Source of the DNA: Microglena sp. YARC | Lineage: Eukaryota > Chlorophyta > Chlorophyceae > Chlamydomonadales > Chlamydomonadaceae | Assembly (NCBI GenBank): GCA_022414725.1 | Contig: CM039462.1 | Coordinates: 114,442,875 to 114,506,874, forward strand | Direction of reading: 5' to 3' | DNA: 64,000 nt | Shown here: one piece after another, positions 42,201 to 55,839 of the stretch | Layout of the letters: each line of letters opens with the position of its first letter | Numbering within the stretch: position 1 is the first letter of the stretch | Notes under the pieces: generated by a model | What the model was told of the DNA's origin: nothing | Database searches by the model: none | What the model saw: only the letters and a program-made list of their open reading frames with translations | Position numbers and translations under genes: made by a program

Positions 42201-45200
42201 CAGGTGGTGGGCACCTTGTGTGCGTTCTTTGCCTGCAGACACAGACACAGGTGGTGGGCACCTTGTGTGCGTTCTTTGCCTGCAGACACAGACACAGGTG
42301 GTGGGCACCTTGTGTGCGTTCTTTGCCTGCAGACACAGACACAGTGTGGTGGCACCTTGTGTGCGTTCTTTGCCTGCAGACACAGACACAGGTGGTGGGC
42401 ACCTTGTGTGCGTTCTTTGCCTGCAGACACAGACACAGTGGTGGGCACCTTGTGTGCGTTCTTTGCCTGCAGACACAGACACAGGTGGTGGGCACCTTGT
42501 GTGCGTTCTTTGCCTGCAGACACAGACACAGGTGGTGGGCACCTTGTGTGCGTTCTTTGCCTGCAGACACAGACACAGGTGGTGGGCACCTTGTGTGCGT
42601 TCTTTTGCCTGCAGACACAGACACAGGTGGTGGGCACCTTGTGTGCGTTCTTTGCCTGCAGACACAGACACAGGTGGTGGGCATTCTTTGCCTGCAGACA
42701 CAGACACAGGTGGTGGGCACCTTGTGTTCTTTGCCTGCAGACACAGACACATTCTTTGCCTGCAGACACAGACACAGGTGGTGGGCACCTTGTGTGCGTT
42801 CTTTGCCTGCAGACACAGACACAGGTGTGGGCACCTTGTGTGCGTTCTTTGCCTGCAGACACAGACACAGGTGGTGGGCACTGTGTGTGTTCTTTGCCTG
42901 CAGACACAGACACAGGTGGTGGCACCTTGTGTGCGTTCTTTGCCTGCAGACACAGACACAGGTGGTGGGCACCTTGTGTGCGTTCTTTGCCTGCAGACAC
43001 AGACACAGGTGGTGGGCACCTTGTGTGCGTTCTTTGCAGACACAGACACAGGTGGTGGGCACCTTGTGTGCGTTCTTTGCCTGCAGACACAGACACAGTG
43101 GTGGGCACCTTGTGTGCGTTCTTTGCCTGCAGACACAGACACAGGTGGTGGGCACCTTGTGTGCGTTCTTTGCCTGCAGACACAGACACAGGTGGTGGGC
43201 ACCTTGTGTGCGTTCTTTGCCTGACAGACACAGACACAGGTGGTGGGCACCTTGTGTGCGTTCTTTGCCTGCAGACACAGACACAGGTGGTGGGCACCTT
43301 GTGTGCGTTCTTTGCCTGCAGACACAGACACAGGTGGTGGCACCTTGTGTGCGTTCTTTGCCTGCAGACACAGACACAGGTGGTGGGCACCTTGTGTGCG
43401 TTCTTTGATGCAGACACAGACACAGGTGGTGGGCACCTTGTGTGCGTTCTTTGCCTGCAGACACAGACACAGGTGGTGGGCACCTTGTGTGCGTTCTTTG
43501 CCTGCAGACACAGACACAGGTGGTGGGCACCTTGTGTGCGTTCTTTGCCTGCAGACACAGACACAGGTGGTGGGCACCTTGTGTGCGTTCTTTGCCTGCA
43601 GACACAGACACAGGTGGTGGGCACCTTGTGTGCGTTCTTTGCCTGCAGACACAGACACAGGTGGTGGGCACCTTGTGTGCGTTCTTTGCCTGCAGACACA
43701 GACACAGGTGGTGGGCACCTGTGTGCGTTCTTTGCCTGCAGACACAGACACAGGTGGTGGGCACCTTGTGTGCGTTCTTTGCCTGCAGACACAGACACAG
43801 GTGGTGGGCACCTTGTGTGCGTTCTTTGCCTGCAGACACAGACACAGGTGGTGGGCACCTTGTGTGCGTTCTTTTGCCTGCAGACACAGACACAGGTGGT
43901 GGGCACCTTGTGTGCGTTCTTGCCTGCAGACACAGACACAGGTGGTGGGCACCTTGTGTGCGTTCTTTGCCTGCAGACACAGACACAGGTGGTGGGCACC
44001 TTGTGTGCGTTCTTTGCCTGCAGACACAGACACAGGTGGTGGGCACCTTGTGTGCGTTCTTTGCCTGCAGACACAGACACAGTGGTGGGGCACCTTGTGT
44101 GCGTTCTTTGCCTGCAGACACAGACACAGGTGGTGGGCACCTTGTGTGCGTTCTTTGCCTGCAGACACAGACACAGGTGGTGGGCACCTTGTGTGCGTTC
44201 TTTGCCTGCAGACACAGACACAGGTGGTGGGCACCTTGTGTGCGTTCTTTGCCTGCAGACACAGACACAGGTGGTGGGCACCTTGTGTGCGTTCTTTGCC
44301 TGCAGACACAGACACAGGTGGTGGGCACCTTGTGTGCGTTCTTTGCCTGCAGACACAGACACAGGTGGTGGGCACCTTGTGTGCGTTCTTTGCCTGCAGA
44401 CACAGACACAGGTGGTGGGCACCTTGTGTGCGTTCTTTGCCTGCAGACACAGACACAGGTGGTGGGCACCTTGTGTGCGTTCTTTGCCTGCAGACACAGA
44501 CACAGGTGGTGGGCACCTTGTGTGCGTTCTTTGCCTGCAGACACAGACACAGGTGGTGGGCACCTTGTGTGCGTTCTTTGCCTGCAGACACAGACACAGG
44601 TGGTGGGCACCTTGTGTGCGTTCTTTGCCTGCAGACACAGACACAGGTGGTGGGCACCTTGTGTGCGTTCTTTGCCTGCAGACACAGACACAGGTGGTGG
44701 GCACCTTGTGTGCGTTCTTTGCCTGCAGACACAGACACAGGTGGTGGGCACCTTGTGTGCGTTCTTTGCCTGCAGACACAGACACAGGTGGTGGGCACCT
44801 TGTGTGCGTTCTTTGCCTGCAGACACAGACACAGGTGGTGGGCACCTTGTGTGCGTTCTTTGCCTGCAGACACAGACACAGGTGGTGGGCACCTTGTGTG
44901 CGTTCTTTGCCTGCAGACACAGACACAGGTGGTGGGCACCTTGTGTGCGTTCTTTGCCTGCAGACACAGACACAGGTGGTGGGCACCTTGTGTGCGTTCT
45001 TTGCCTGCAGACACAGACACAGGTGGTGGGCACCTTGTGTGCGTTCTTTGCCTGCAGACACAGACACAGGTGGTGGGCACCTTGTGTGCGTTCTTTGCCT
45101 GCAGACACAGACACAGGTGGTGGGCACCTTGTGTGCGTTCTTTGCCTGCAGACACAGACACAGGTGGTGGGCACCTTGTGTGCGTTCTTTGCCTGCAGAC

Positions 45201-48200
45201 ACAGACACAGGTGGTGGGCACCTTGTGTGCGTTCTTTGCCTGCAGACACAGACACAGGTGGTGGGCACCTTGTGTGCGTTCTTTGCCTGCAGACACAGAC
45301 ACAGGTGGTGGGCACCTTGTGTGCGTTCTTTGCCTGCAGACACAGACACAGGTGGTGGGCACCTTGTGTGCGTTCTTTGCCTGCAGACACAGACACAGGT
45401 GGTGGGCACCTTGTGTGCGTTCTTTGCCTGCAGACACAGACACAGGTGGTGGGCACCTTGTGTGCGTTCTTTGCCTGCAGACACAGACACAGGTGGTGGG
45501 CACCTTGTGTGCGTTCTTTGCCTGCAGACACAGACACAGGTGGTGGGCACCTTGTGTGCGTTCTTTGCCTGCAGACACAGACACAGGTGGTGGGCACCTT
45601 GTGTGCGTTCTTTGCCTGCAGACACAGACACAGGTGGTGGGCACCTTGTGTGCGTTCTTTGCCTGCAGACACAGACACAGGTGGTGGGCACCTTGTGTGC
45701 GTTCTTTGCCTGCAGACACAGACACAGGTGGTGGGCACCTTGTGTGCGTTCTTTGCCTGCAGACACAGACACAGGTGGTGGGCACCTTGTGTGCGTTCTT
45801 TGCCTGCAGACACAGACACAGGTGGTGGGCACCTTGTGTGCGTTCTTTGCCTGCAGACACAGACACAGGTGGTGGGCACCTTGTGTGCGTTCTTTGCCTG
45901 CAGACACAGACACAGGTGGTGGGCACCTTGTGTGCGTTCTTTGCCTGCAGACACAGACACAGGTGGTGGGCACCTTGTGTGCGTTCTTTGCCTGCAGACA
46001 CAGACACAGGTGGTGGGCACCTTGTGTGCGTTCTTTGCCTGCAGACACAGACACAGGTGGTGGGCACCTTGTGTGCGTTCTTTGCCTGCAGACACAGACA
46101 CAGGTGGTGGGCACCTTGTGTGCGTTCTTTGCCTGCAGACACAGACACAGTGGTGGGCACCTTGTGTGCGTTCTTGCCTGCAGACACAGACACAGGTGGT
46201 GGGCACCTTGTGTGCGTTCTTTGCCTGCAGACACAGACACAGGTGGTGGGCACCTTGTGTGCGTTCTTTGCCTGCAGACACAGACACAGGTGGTGGGCAC
46301 CTTGTGTGCGTTCTTTGCCTGCAGACACAGACACAGGTGGTGGGCACCTTGTGTGCGTTCTTTGCCTGCAGACACAGACACAGGTGGTGGGCACCTTGTG
46401 TGCGTTCTTTGCCTGCAGACACAGACACAGGTGGTGGGCACCTTGTGTGCGTTCTTTGCCTGCAGACACAGACACACAGGTGGTGGGCACCTTGTGTGCG
46501 TTCTTTGCCTGCAGACACAGACAGGTGGTGGGCAGGTGGGTGGGCACCTTGTGTGCGTTCTTTGCCTGCAGACACAGACACAGCGCACCTTGTGTGCGTT
46601 CTTTGCCTGCAGACACAGACACAGGTGGTGGGCACCTTGTGTGCGTTCTTTGCCTGCAGACACAGACACAGGTGGTGGGGCACCTTGTGTGCGTTCTTTG
46701 CCTGCAGACACAGACACAGGTGGTGGGCACCTTGTGTGCGTTCTTTGCCTGCAGACACAGACACAGGTGGTGGGCACCTTGTGTGCGTTCTTTGCCTGCA
46801 GACACAGACACAGGTGGTGGGCACCTTGTGTGCGTTCTTTGCCTGCAGACACAGACACAGGTGGTGGGCACCTTGTGTGCGTTCTTTGCCTGCAGACACA
46901 GACACAGGTGGTGGCACCTTGTGTGCGTTCTTTGCCTGCAGACACAGACACAGGTGGTGGGCACCTTGTGTGCGTTCTTTGCCTGCAGACACAGACACAG
47001 GTGGTGGGCACCTTGTGTGCGTTCTTTGCCTGCAGACACAGACACAGGTGGTGGGCACCTTGTGTGCGTTCTTTGCCTGCAGACACAGACACAGGTGGTG
47101 GGCACCTTGTGTGCGTTCTTTGCCTGCAGACACAGACACAGGTGGTGGGCACCTTGTGTGCGTTCTTTGCCTGCAGACACAGACACAGGTGGTGGGCACC
47201 TTGTGTGCGTTCTTTGCCTGCAGACACAGACACAGGTGGTGGGCACCTTGTGTGCGTTCTTTGCCTGCAGACACAGACACAGGTGGTGGCACCTTGTGTC
47301 GTTCTTTGCCTGCAGACACAGACACAGGTGGTGGGCACCTTGTGTGCGTTCTTTGCCTGCAGACACAGACACAGGTGGTGGGCACCTTGTGTGCGTTTCT
47401 TTGCCTGCAGACACAGACACAGGTGGTGGGCACCTTGTGTGCGTTCTTTGCCTGCAGACACAGACACAGGTGGTGGGCACCTTGTGTGCGTTCTTGCCTG
47501 CAGACACAGACACAGGTGGTGGGCACCTTGTGTGCGTTCTTTGCCTGTAGACACAGACACAGGTGGTGGGGCACCTTGTGTGCGTTCTTTGCCTGCAGAC
47601 ACAGACACAGGTGGTGGGCACCTTGTGTGCGTTCTTTGCCTGCAGACACAGACACAGGTGTGGGCACCTTGTGTGCGTTCTTTGCCTGCAGACACAGACA
47701 CAGGTGGTGGGCACCTTGTGTGCGTTCTTTGCCTGCAGACACAGACACAGGTGGTGGGCACCTTGTGTCGTTCTTTGCCTGCAGACACAGACACAGGTGG
47801 TGGGCATCCTTGTGTGCGCTTTGCCTGCAGACACAGACACAGGTGGTGGGCACCTTGTGTGCGTTCTTTGCCTGCAGACACAGACACAGGTGGTGGGCAC
47901 CTTGTGTGCGTTCTTGCCTGCAGACACAGACACAGGTGGTGGGCACTTGTGTGCGTTCTTTTGCTGCAGACACAGACACAGGTGGTGGGCACCTTGTGTG
48001 CGTTCTTTGCCTGCAGACACACGACACAGGTGGTGGCACCTTGTGGTGCGTTCTTTGCCTGCAGACACAGACACAGGTGCCCTGGGCACCGTGCCTGACA
48101 CAGGTGGTGGCGGCACTTGTGTGCGTTCTTTGCCTGCAGACACAGACACAGGTGGTGGGCACCTTGTGTGCGGGTGCAGACACAGACACAGGTGCGTGGG

Positions 48201-51200
48201 CACCTTGTGTGACGTTTCTTTGCCTGCAGACACAGACACAGGTGGTGGGCACCTTTGTGTGCGTTCTTGCCTGCAGACACAGACACAGGTGGTGGGCACC
48301 TTGCGGTGTGCGTTCTTTTGCCCTGCAGACACAGACACAGGTGGTGGGCACCTTGTGTGCGTTCTTTGCCTGCAGACACAGACACAGGTGGTGGGCACCT
48401 TGTGTGCGTTCTTTGCCTGCAGACACAGACACAGGTGGTGGGCACCTTGTGTGCGTTCTTTGCCTGCAGACACAGACACAGGTGGTGGGCACCTTGTGTG
48501 CGTTCTTTGCCTGCAGACACAGACACAGGTGGTGGGCACCTTGTGTGCGTTCTTTGCCTGCAGACACAGACACAGGTGGTGGGGCACCTTGTGTGCGTTC
48601 TTTGCCTGCAGACACAGACACAGGTGGTGGGCACCTTGTGTGCGTTCTTGCCTGCAGACACAGACACAGGGTGGTGGGCACCTTGTGTGCGTTCTTTGCC
48701 TGCAGACACAGACACAGGTTGGGCACCTTGTGTGCGTTCTTTGCTGCAGACACAGACACAGGTGGTGCGGCACCTTGTGTGCGTTCTTTGCCTGCAGACA
48801 CAGACACAGGTGGTGGGCACCTTGTGTGCGTCTTTGCCTGCAGACACAGACACAGGTGTGTGGGACACCTTGTGTGCGTTCTTCTGCCTGCAGACACCAG
48901 ACAGGGTGGTGGGCACCTTGTGTGCGGTGGGCATTGTGTGCGTTCTTTTGCCTGCAGACACAGACACAGATGTGGTGGCACCTTGTGTGCGTTCTTTGCC
49001 TGCAGACACAGACACAGGTGGTGGGCACCTTGGTGTGCGTTCTTTGCCTGCAGACACAGACACAGGTGGTGGGCACCTTGTGTGCGTTCTTTGCCTGCAG
49101 ACACAGACACAGGTGGTGGGCACCTGTGTGCGTGCATTCTTTGCCCCAGACACAGACACAGGTGGTGGGCACCTTGTGTGCGTTCTTTGCCTGCAGACAC
49201 AGACACAGGTGGTGGGCACCTTGTGTGCGTTTCTTTGCCTGCAGACACAGACACAGGTGGGTGGGCACCTTGTGTGCGTTCTTTGCCTGCAGACACAGAC
49301 ACAGGTGGTGGCACCTTGTGTGCGTTCTTTGCCTGCAGACACAGACACAGGTGGTGGGCACCTTGTGTTGCGTTCTTTGCCTGCAGACACAGACACAGGT
49401 GGTGGGCACCTTGTGTGCGTTCTTTGCCTGCAGACCACAGACACAGGTGGTGGGCACCTTGTGTGCGTTCTTTGCCTGCAGACACCAGACACAGGTGGTG
49501 GGCACCTTGTGTGCGTTCTTTGCCTGCAGACACAGACACAGGTGGTGGGCACCTTGTGTTGCGGTTCTTTGCCTGCAGACACAGACACAGGTGGTGGGCA
49601 CCTTGTGTGCGTTCTTTGCCTGCAGACACAGCAGGTTGGTGGGCACCTTGTGTGCGTTCTTTGCCTGCAGACACAGACACAGGTGTGGGCACCTTGTGTG
49701 CGTTCTTTGCCTGCAGACACAGACCACAGGTGGTGGGCACCTTGTGTGCGTTCTTTGCCTGCAGACACAGACACAGGTGGTGGGCACCTTGTGTGCGTTC
49801 TTTGCTGCAGACACAGACACAGGTGAGGTGGTGGGCACCTTGTGTGCGTTCTTTGCCTGCAGACACAGACACAGGTGGTGGGCACCTTGTGTGCGTTCTT
49901 GCCTGTAAGACACAGACACAGGTGGTGGGCACCTTGTGTGCGTTTCTTGCCTGCAGACACAGACACAGGTGGTGGGCACCTTTGTGTGCGTCTCTTTTGT
50001 GCAGACACAGACACAGGTGGTGGGCACCTTGTGTGCGTTCTTTGCCTGCAGACACAGAACACAGTGGTGGGCACCTTGTGTGCGTTCTTTGCCTGCAGAC
50101 ACAGACACAGGTGTGGGACCTTGTGTGCGTTCTTTGCCTGCAGACACAGACACAGGTGGTGGGCACCTGTGGCGTTCTTTGCCTGCAGACACAGACACAG
50201 GTGGTGGGCACCTTGTGTGCGTTCTTGCCTGCAGACACAGACACCTGCTAGACACAGACCACACAGTGTGCTTCTTTGCCTGGTGGGCACTTGTGTGCGT
50301 TCTTTGCCTGCAGACACAGACACACACCTTGTGTGCGTTCTTTTGACCACAGACAGAACAGGTGGTGGGCCACCTTGTGGCGTTCTTTGCCTGGCAGACA
50401 CAGACACAGGTGGTGGGCACCTGTGTGCGTTCTTTGCCTGCAGACACAGACACAGGTGGTGGGCACTTGTGTGCGTTCTGCCTGCAGTGTGCACCGTTCT
50501 TTGCCTGCAGACACAGACAACAGGTGGTGGGCACCTTGTGTTGCGTTTCTTTGCCTGCAGACACAGACACAGCGTGGCTAGGGCATGCGTTTCTTTGCCT
50601 GCAGACACAGACACAGGTGGTGGGCACCTTGTGAGCGTCTTTGCCTGCAGACACAGACACAGGTGGTGGGCACCTTGTGTGCGTTCTTTGCCTGCAGACA
50701 CAGACACAGGTGGTGGGCACCTTGTGTGCGTTCTTTGCCTGCAGACACAGACACAGGTGGTGGGCCACCTTGTGTGCGTTCTTTGCCTGCAGACACAGAC
50801 ACACAGGTGGTGGTGGGCACCTTGTGTGCGTTCTTTGCCTGCAGACACAGACACAGGTGGTGGGCACCTTGTGTGCGTTCTTTGCCTGCAGACACAGACA
50901 GCAGGTGGTGGGCACCTTGTGTGCGTTCTTTGCCTGCAGACACAGACACAGGTGGTCGGGCACCTTGTGTGCGTTCTTTTGGCCTGCAGACACAGACACA
51001 GGTGGTGGGCACCTTGTGTGCGTTCTTTGCCTGCAGACACAGACCACAGGTGTGGGCACCTTGTGTGCGTTCTTTGCCTGCAGACACAGACACAGGTGGT
51101 GGGCACCTTGTGTGCGTTCTTTGCCTGACACAGACACAGACACAGTGTGGTGGGCACCTTGTGTGCGTTCTTTGCCTGCAGACACAGACACACCTTGGTG

Positions 51201-52620
51201 GTGGGCACCTTGTGTGCGTTCTTTGCCTGCAAGACACAGACACAGGTGGTGGGCACCTTGTTGTGCCTTGTGTGCGTGGTCTTTGCCTGCAGACACAGAC
51301 ACAGGTGGTGGGCACCTTGTGTGCGTTCTTTGCCTGCAGACACAGACACACAGGTGGTGGGCACCTTGTGTGCGTTCTTTGCCTGCAGACACAGACACAG
51401 GTGGTGGGGCACCTTGTGTGCGTTCTTTGCCTGCAGACACAGACACAGGTGGTGGGCACCTTGTGTGCGTTCTTTGCCTGCAGACACAGACACAGGTGGT
51501 GGGCACCATTGTGTGCGTTCTTTGCCTGCAGACACAGACACAGGTGGTGGGCACCTTGTGTGCGTTCTTTGCCTGCAGACACAGACACAGGTGGTGGGCA
51601 CCTTGTGTGCGTTCTTTGCCTGCAGACACAGACACACAGGTGGTGGGGCACCTTGTGTGCGTTCTTTGCCTGCAGACACAGACACAGGTGGTGGGCACCT
51701 TGTGTGCGTTCTTTGCCTGCAGACACAGACACAGGTGGTGGGCACCTTGTTGTGCGTTCTCTTGCCTGCAGACACAGACACAGGTGGTGGGCACCAGTTG
51801 TGTGCGTTCTTTGCCTGCAGACACAGACACAGGTGGGTGGGCACCTTGTGTGCGTTCTTTGCCTGCAGACACAGACACAGGTGGTGGGCACTTGTGTGCG
51901 TTCTTTGCCTGCACGACACAGACACAGGTGGTGGGCACCTTGTGTGCGTTCTTTGCCTGCAGACACAGACACAGGTGGTGGGCACCTTGTGTGCGTTCTT
52001 TGCCTGCAGACACAGACACAGGTGGTGGGCACCTTGTGTGTGCGTTCTTTGCCTGCAGACACAGACAACAGTGGTGGCACCTATTGTGTGCGTTCTGGCC
52101 TGCAGACACAGACACAGGTGGTGGCGACCTTGTTGTGGCGCTCCTTTGCCTGCAGACAACAGACACACGGTGGTGCCGGCACCTGTGTGTGCGTTCTTTT
52201 GCCTGCAGACACAGACACATGCGGTTCGGTGGTGGTCACCATTGTGTGCGTTCGCCTTTGCCTTGCAGACACAGACACAGGTGGTGGGCACCTTGTGTGC
52301 GTTCTTTGCCTGCAGACACAGGACCACAGGTGGTGCGTGGAGCACACCACAGGGTGGGTTACATTTTGCAGCACCTTGTCGTGCGTTCTCTTGCCTGCAG
52401 ACACAGACACACAGTGGTGGGCAGGTGGTGGGCACCCTTGTGGCGGGTCTTTTGCCTGCAGACACAACACAGGTGGGTGGCACCTTGTGTGCGTTCTTTG
52501 CCTGCAGACACAGACACAGGTGGTGGGCACCTTGTGTGCGTTCTTTGCCTGCAGACACAGACACAGGTGGTGGGCACCTTGTGTGCGTTCTTTCCCTGCA
52601 GACACAGACACAGGTGGTGG
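39285..52620. repeat. Giant 47-bp minisatellite, about 280 copies
   Basis: Unit (plus strand) in order: 'ccttgtgtgcgttctttgcc', 'tgcagacacagacacagg', 'tggtgggca' = 47 bp. Units are almost perfect from about 43.4 to 46.1 kb; single-base gaps and insertions increase on both sides and are dense after 47.3 kb. 47 is not a multiple of three and the unit has no stop in any of six phases, so every frame on both strands stays open for kilobases (up to ~13.1 kb on the minus strand). Long open frames are therefore not evidence of protein. Minus-strand units carry 'ctgtgtctgtgtctgcag|g', a good 3' splice site, and a weak 'aag|gtgccc' donor. Confidence 0.95.
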
Positions 52621-53040
52621 GTATTTCGATTCAGATTTTTCCAACTGTGTGCCAATTGTTTTTTCACCGTGCGTTGTCGTGGGGATCCATTGGTGGGCGC
52701 CTTGTGTGCGACTCTTGTTGCTGCATACACAGATACAGGGGGTGGATTTTGATTTTTCCCCATCCTCATTTTGCTGCAGAAAGACACAGATGCAGTTCAT
52801 TTTTGTTTCCAGTCCAACCGTGCGCTGTCTTGTGGTCCATTGGTGGGCACCTTGTGTGCGTCCTTTACCTGCACACAAACACAGACAAAGGGGGTGGGGG
52901 TTAAGGTTTAGTTTTTTTATCCATTTTTTTAATCCGCATGCGTTTGGTTCTCTTTTTGCTGCAGACAGACACAGACATATTTTTATTTTTTTATTTCCCC
53001 CAACTTGTGTTCGTCCTCTTCCGCGCTGCAGACACACAGA
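52621..53040 (-). other. Long ancestral units flanking the 47-bp array (right side)
   Basis: Three diverged long units: 'gccttgtgtgcgactcttgt' near 52690, 'gcaccttgtgtgcgtccttt' near 52848 and 'ttgtgttcgtcctcttcc' near 53003. Each is preceded on the plus strand by 'cgtgcgttgtcgtgg', 'gatccattggtggg' type sequence. They match the left flank, so the array lies inside a tandem series of the same gene's exon modules. Confidence 0.7.
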
Positions 53041-53099
53041 CACAGACACGACATGACAGACAAAGACACACCAGGCACAGGGCACAGGCACAGGGCAGG

Positions 53100-53130
53100 C
53101 ACAGGCACAGGCCACAAATACACATAACAC

Positions 53131-53180
<50 letters not shown>

Positions 53181-53181
53181 G

Positions 53182-53218
<37 letters not shown>

Positions 53219-53294
53219 TACACTACACATACACATACACATACACATACACATATACACATACACATACACATACACAGAGGGAGAGGAGAAC

Positions 53295-53337
<43 letters not shown>

Positions 53338-53430
53338 ACACATAAATGTATCACATACACATACACCTACACATACACATACACATTACACATACACAAT
53401 ACAACACATACACAGTTTACCATACAGACA
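53100..53430. repeat. (ACACAT)n hexamer tract
   Basis: Mostly perfect 'acacatacacat', broken by 'gagggagaggagaac' at 53280-53295. Confidence 0.92.
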
Positions 53431-55075
53431 CATACACACATACACACAGACACAGACACAGACACACAGACACAGACACAGACACAAGAGACACAGACAC
53501 AGACACAGAACATCCAAGACACCAGCAGATTAACACAGACACAGACACTAGACACAGACACAGACACAGACACGACAGACACATAGACACAGACCCCGCC
53601 CCACACCAGACACAGACACCAGACAGACATACACGTCAGGACGGACCACACAGACTAACAGACACAGATCACAGACACAGACAGACCACAGACATACACA
53701 GACACACACAGACAGACACAGACACAGCACAGACCACAGACACAAGGAAAGACACAGACACAGACTGCAGACCACGCAGACGCACAAGACACAGACACAG
53801 ACACAGACACAGACACAGACAGACACAGACACAGACACGACACAGACACAGACACAGCTCGCGGACGCACATCCGGTGACACAGACACACAGACACAGAC
53901 ACAGCACAGACACACAGACACAGGGGACACAGGACACAGACACAGCACACACGACACACAGAAGACACACACAGAACAGACACAGACACAGACACAGCAG
54001 ACACAGACACGACCACCAGACACGACACAAACATTCACCGACAGACACACGACACAGACAAGACACAGACACAGACACAGACACAGACACAGACACAGAC
54101 AACGACACAGACACAGACACAGACACAGACACAGACACAGACACAGACACAGACACAGACACAGACACAGGACAACAGAGTCGACAGACGACACACAGAC
54201 ACAGACACAGACACAGACACAAGACAGACACAGACACAGACACAGAACACAGACAGACACGACACAGACAGGACACCAGACATCAGACACAGACCACCAG
54301 ACACAGACACCAGACACAGACACAGACACAGACACAGACACAGAACACAGACACAGACACAGACACAGACACAGACACAGACACAGACACAGACACAGAC
54401 CACAGACACAGACACAGACACAGACACCGACACAGACACAGACACAGACACCAGACAACAGACACCGACACGGACACTGACACAGACACAGACACAGACA
54501 CAGACACAGACACAGACACATGGAGACACAGACACAGACACAGACAGACACAGACCCACAGACACCAGACACCGCCAAGAACAGACCAGGACGACAACAC
54601 AGACACCACGAGCACAGACACAGACACAGACACAAGACACAGACAACCACCCCACCACAGACACAGACACCACGACACAGACCACAGACACAGACATCAG
54701 GACACAAAGACACAGACAAGACACAGACACAGACACAGACACATGTGCGTTGACCACAGACCCACAGGTGACCAGACACAGAACAAGACACAGACAACAG
54801 AGCACAGACACAGAACACACACAGACACAGACACAAGACACAGACAGGACATCAGACACAAGACACCAGACACAGACAGACACAGACCACAGACCAACAC
54901 AGACACAACACAGACACAGACACAGACACGACACAGACAGAAACAACCACCGCCCTCAGACACAGACACAGACTCAGACACAGACACAGACTCAGACACA
55001 GACACAGACACAGACACAGACACAGACACAGACACAGACACCAGCAGACAAGACACAAGACAGACACACCCCAGG
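53431..55075. repeat. (ACACAG)n hexamer tract, ~1.6 kb
   Basis: 'acacagacacag' with frequent single-base gaps. The hexamer is identical to the ACACAGACACAG part of the 47-bp unit, i.e. the minus-strand (CTGTGT)n polypyrimidine tract before CTGCAG. Asp/Thr/His or Cys/Val/Ser polymers in translation are artefacts. Confidence 0.93.
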
Positions 55076-55079
55076 ACTA

Positions 55080-55460
55080 AAAGGCCGGCAGAAGCACACG
55101 ACAAAGGCAAATGAGAGATGCACAAAAACTGCCCACTGCTGCACAATGATAACCCTTAGATGCTGTGCAAAAAAAGGAATCTGAGCCCCTAGCACTCACC
55201 ATCTTCTCTCTGAGCTTGGAACAGAATAAAGGCGGGCAGAAGCACACAACAAGGCAAAATAGCAGAAGCATCGAACCACACATCCTTGCTGCATCGATGA
55301 TAACCACTAGGATATTGGTACCAATAGAAAATAAAGAGACAGAGCCCCGAGCACTCACCATCTTCTTCTGAGCTTGGAGCAGAGTGAAGGCCGGAGAAGC
55401 ACACCGGACAAGGCAGATGACCAAGAAGCAGCAACCACCCACTGCTGCACAATGATAGCC
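55080..55460 (-). repeat. Two to three ~165-bp units with a donor site on the minus strand
   Basis: On the minus strand 'ccaagctcagaagaagatg' is followed by gtgagtgct at 55351-55358, and 'ccaagctcagagagaagatg' by gtgagtgct at 55192-55199. A weaker third copy begins near 55080. 'actgctgcacaatgata' recurs at 55135 and 55441. This is another exon-end module with a strong donor, repeated. Confidence 0.6.
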
Positions 55461-55479
55461 CCTATAGGCAGGCTTTCCG

Positions 55480-55772
55480 CTAGAGCTCCATCGTGTGCCG
55501 CCCCGGAGGTAGGTGGTGGAAGGGCGGGGGTGGGAAAGAGGAGGGGTGGGAGGACGGGGGGGCTGCGAGGAGAACATGCCACCAATCTCGACCTGGAGCG
55601 TAAGAGAGAAACAAGGGGGTGGGGGTGGCTGTGGTGGTGTGATGTGGGGGGGCAATTGGTTGTTTGTGTGTGGGAGAGGAGCATTGGTGGTGGGGTTGGG
55701 GTGGTGTGGTGTCCTCGACACACCACTTCTCAACGGCTGGAGTGTAGAGAGAAGCAAGGTGGTGTTGGTTGG

Positions 55773-55803
<31 letters not shown>

Positions 55804-55808
55804 GTGTG

Positions 55809-55839
<31 letters not shown>

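Noticed and set aside
39198..52564. Open frames of about 4,340 and 4,384 codons on the minus strand and several of 1,300-2,850 codons on the plus strand
   Set aside because: They are the same stop-free 47-bp unit read in different phases; all six phases are open, so length is no evidence for protein.
39285..52620. CRISPR-like array
   Set aside because: Units are directly adjacent with no unique spacers, the host is eukaryotic and no cas genes are present.
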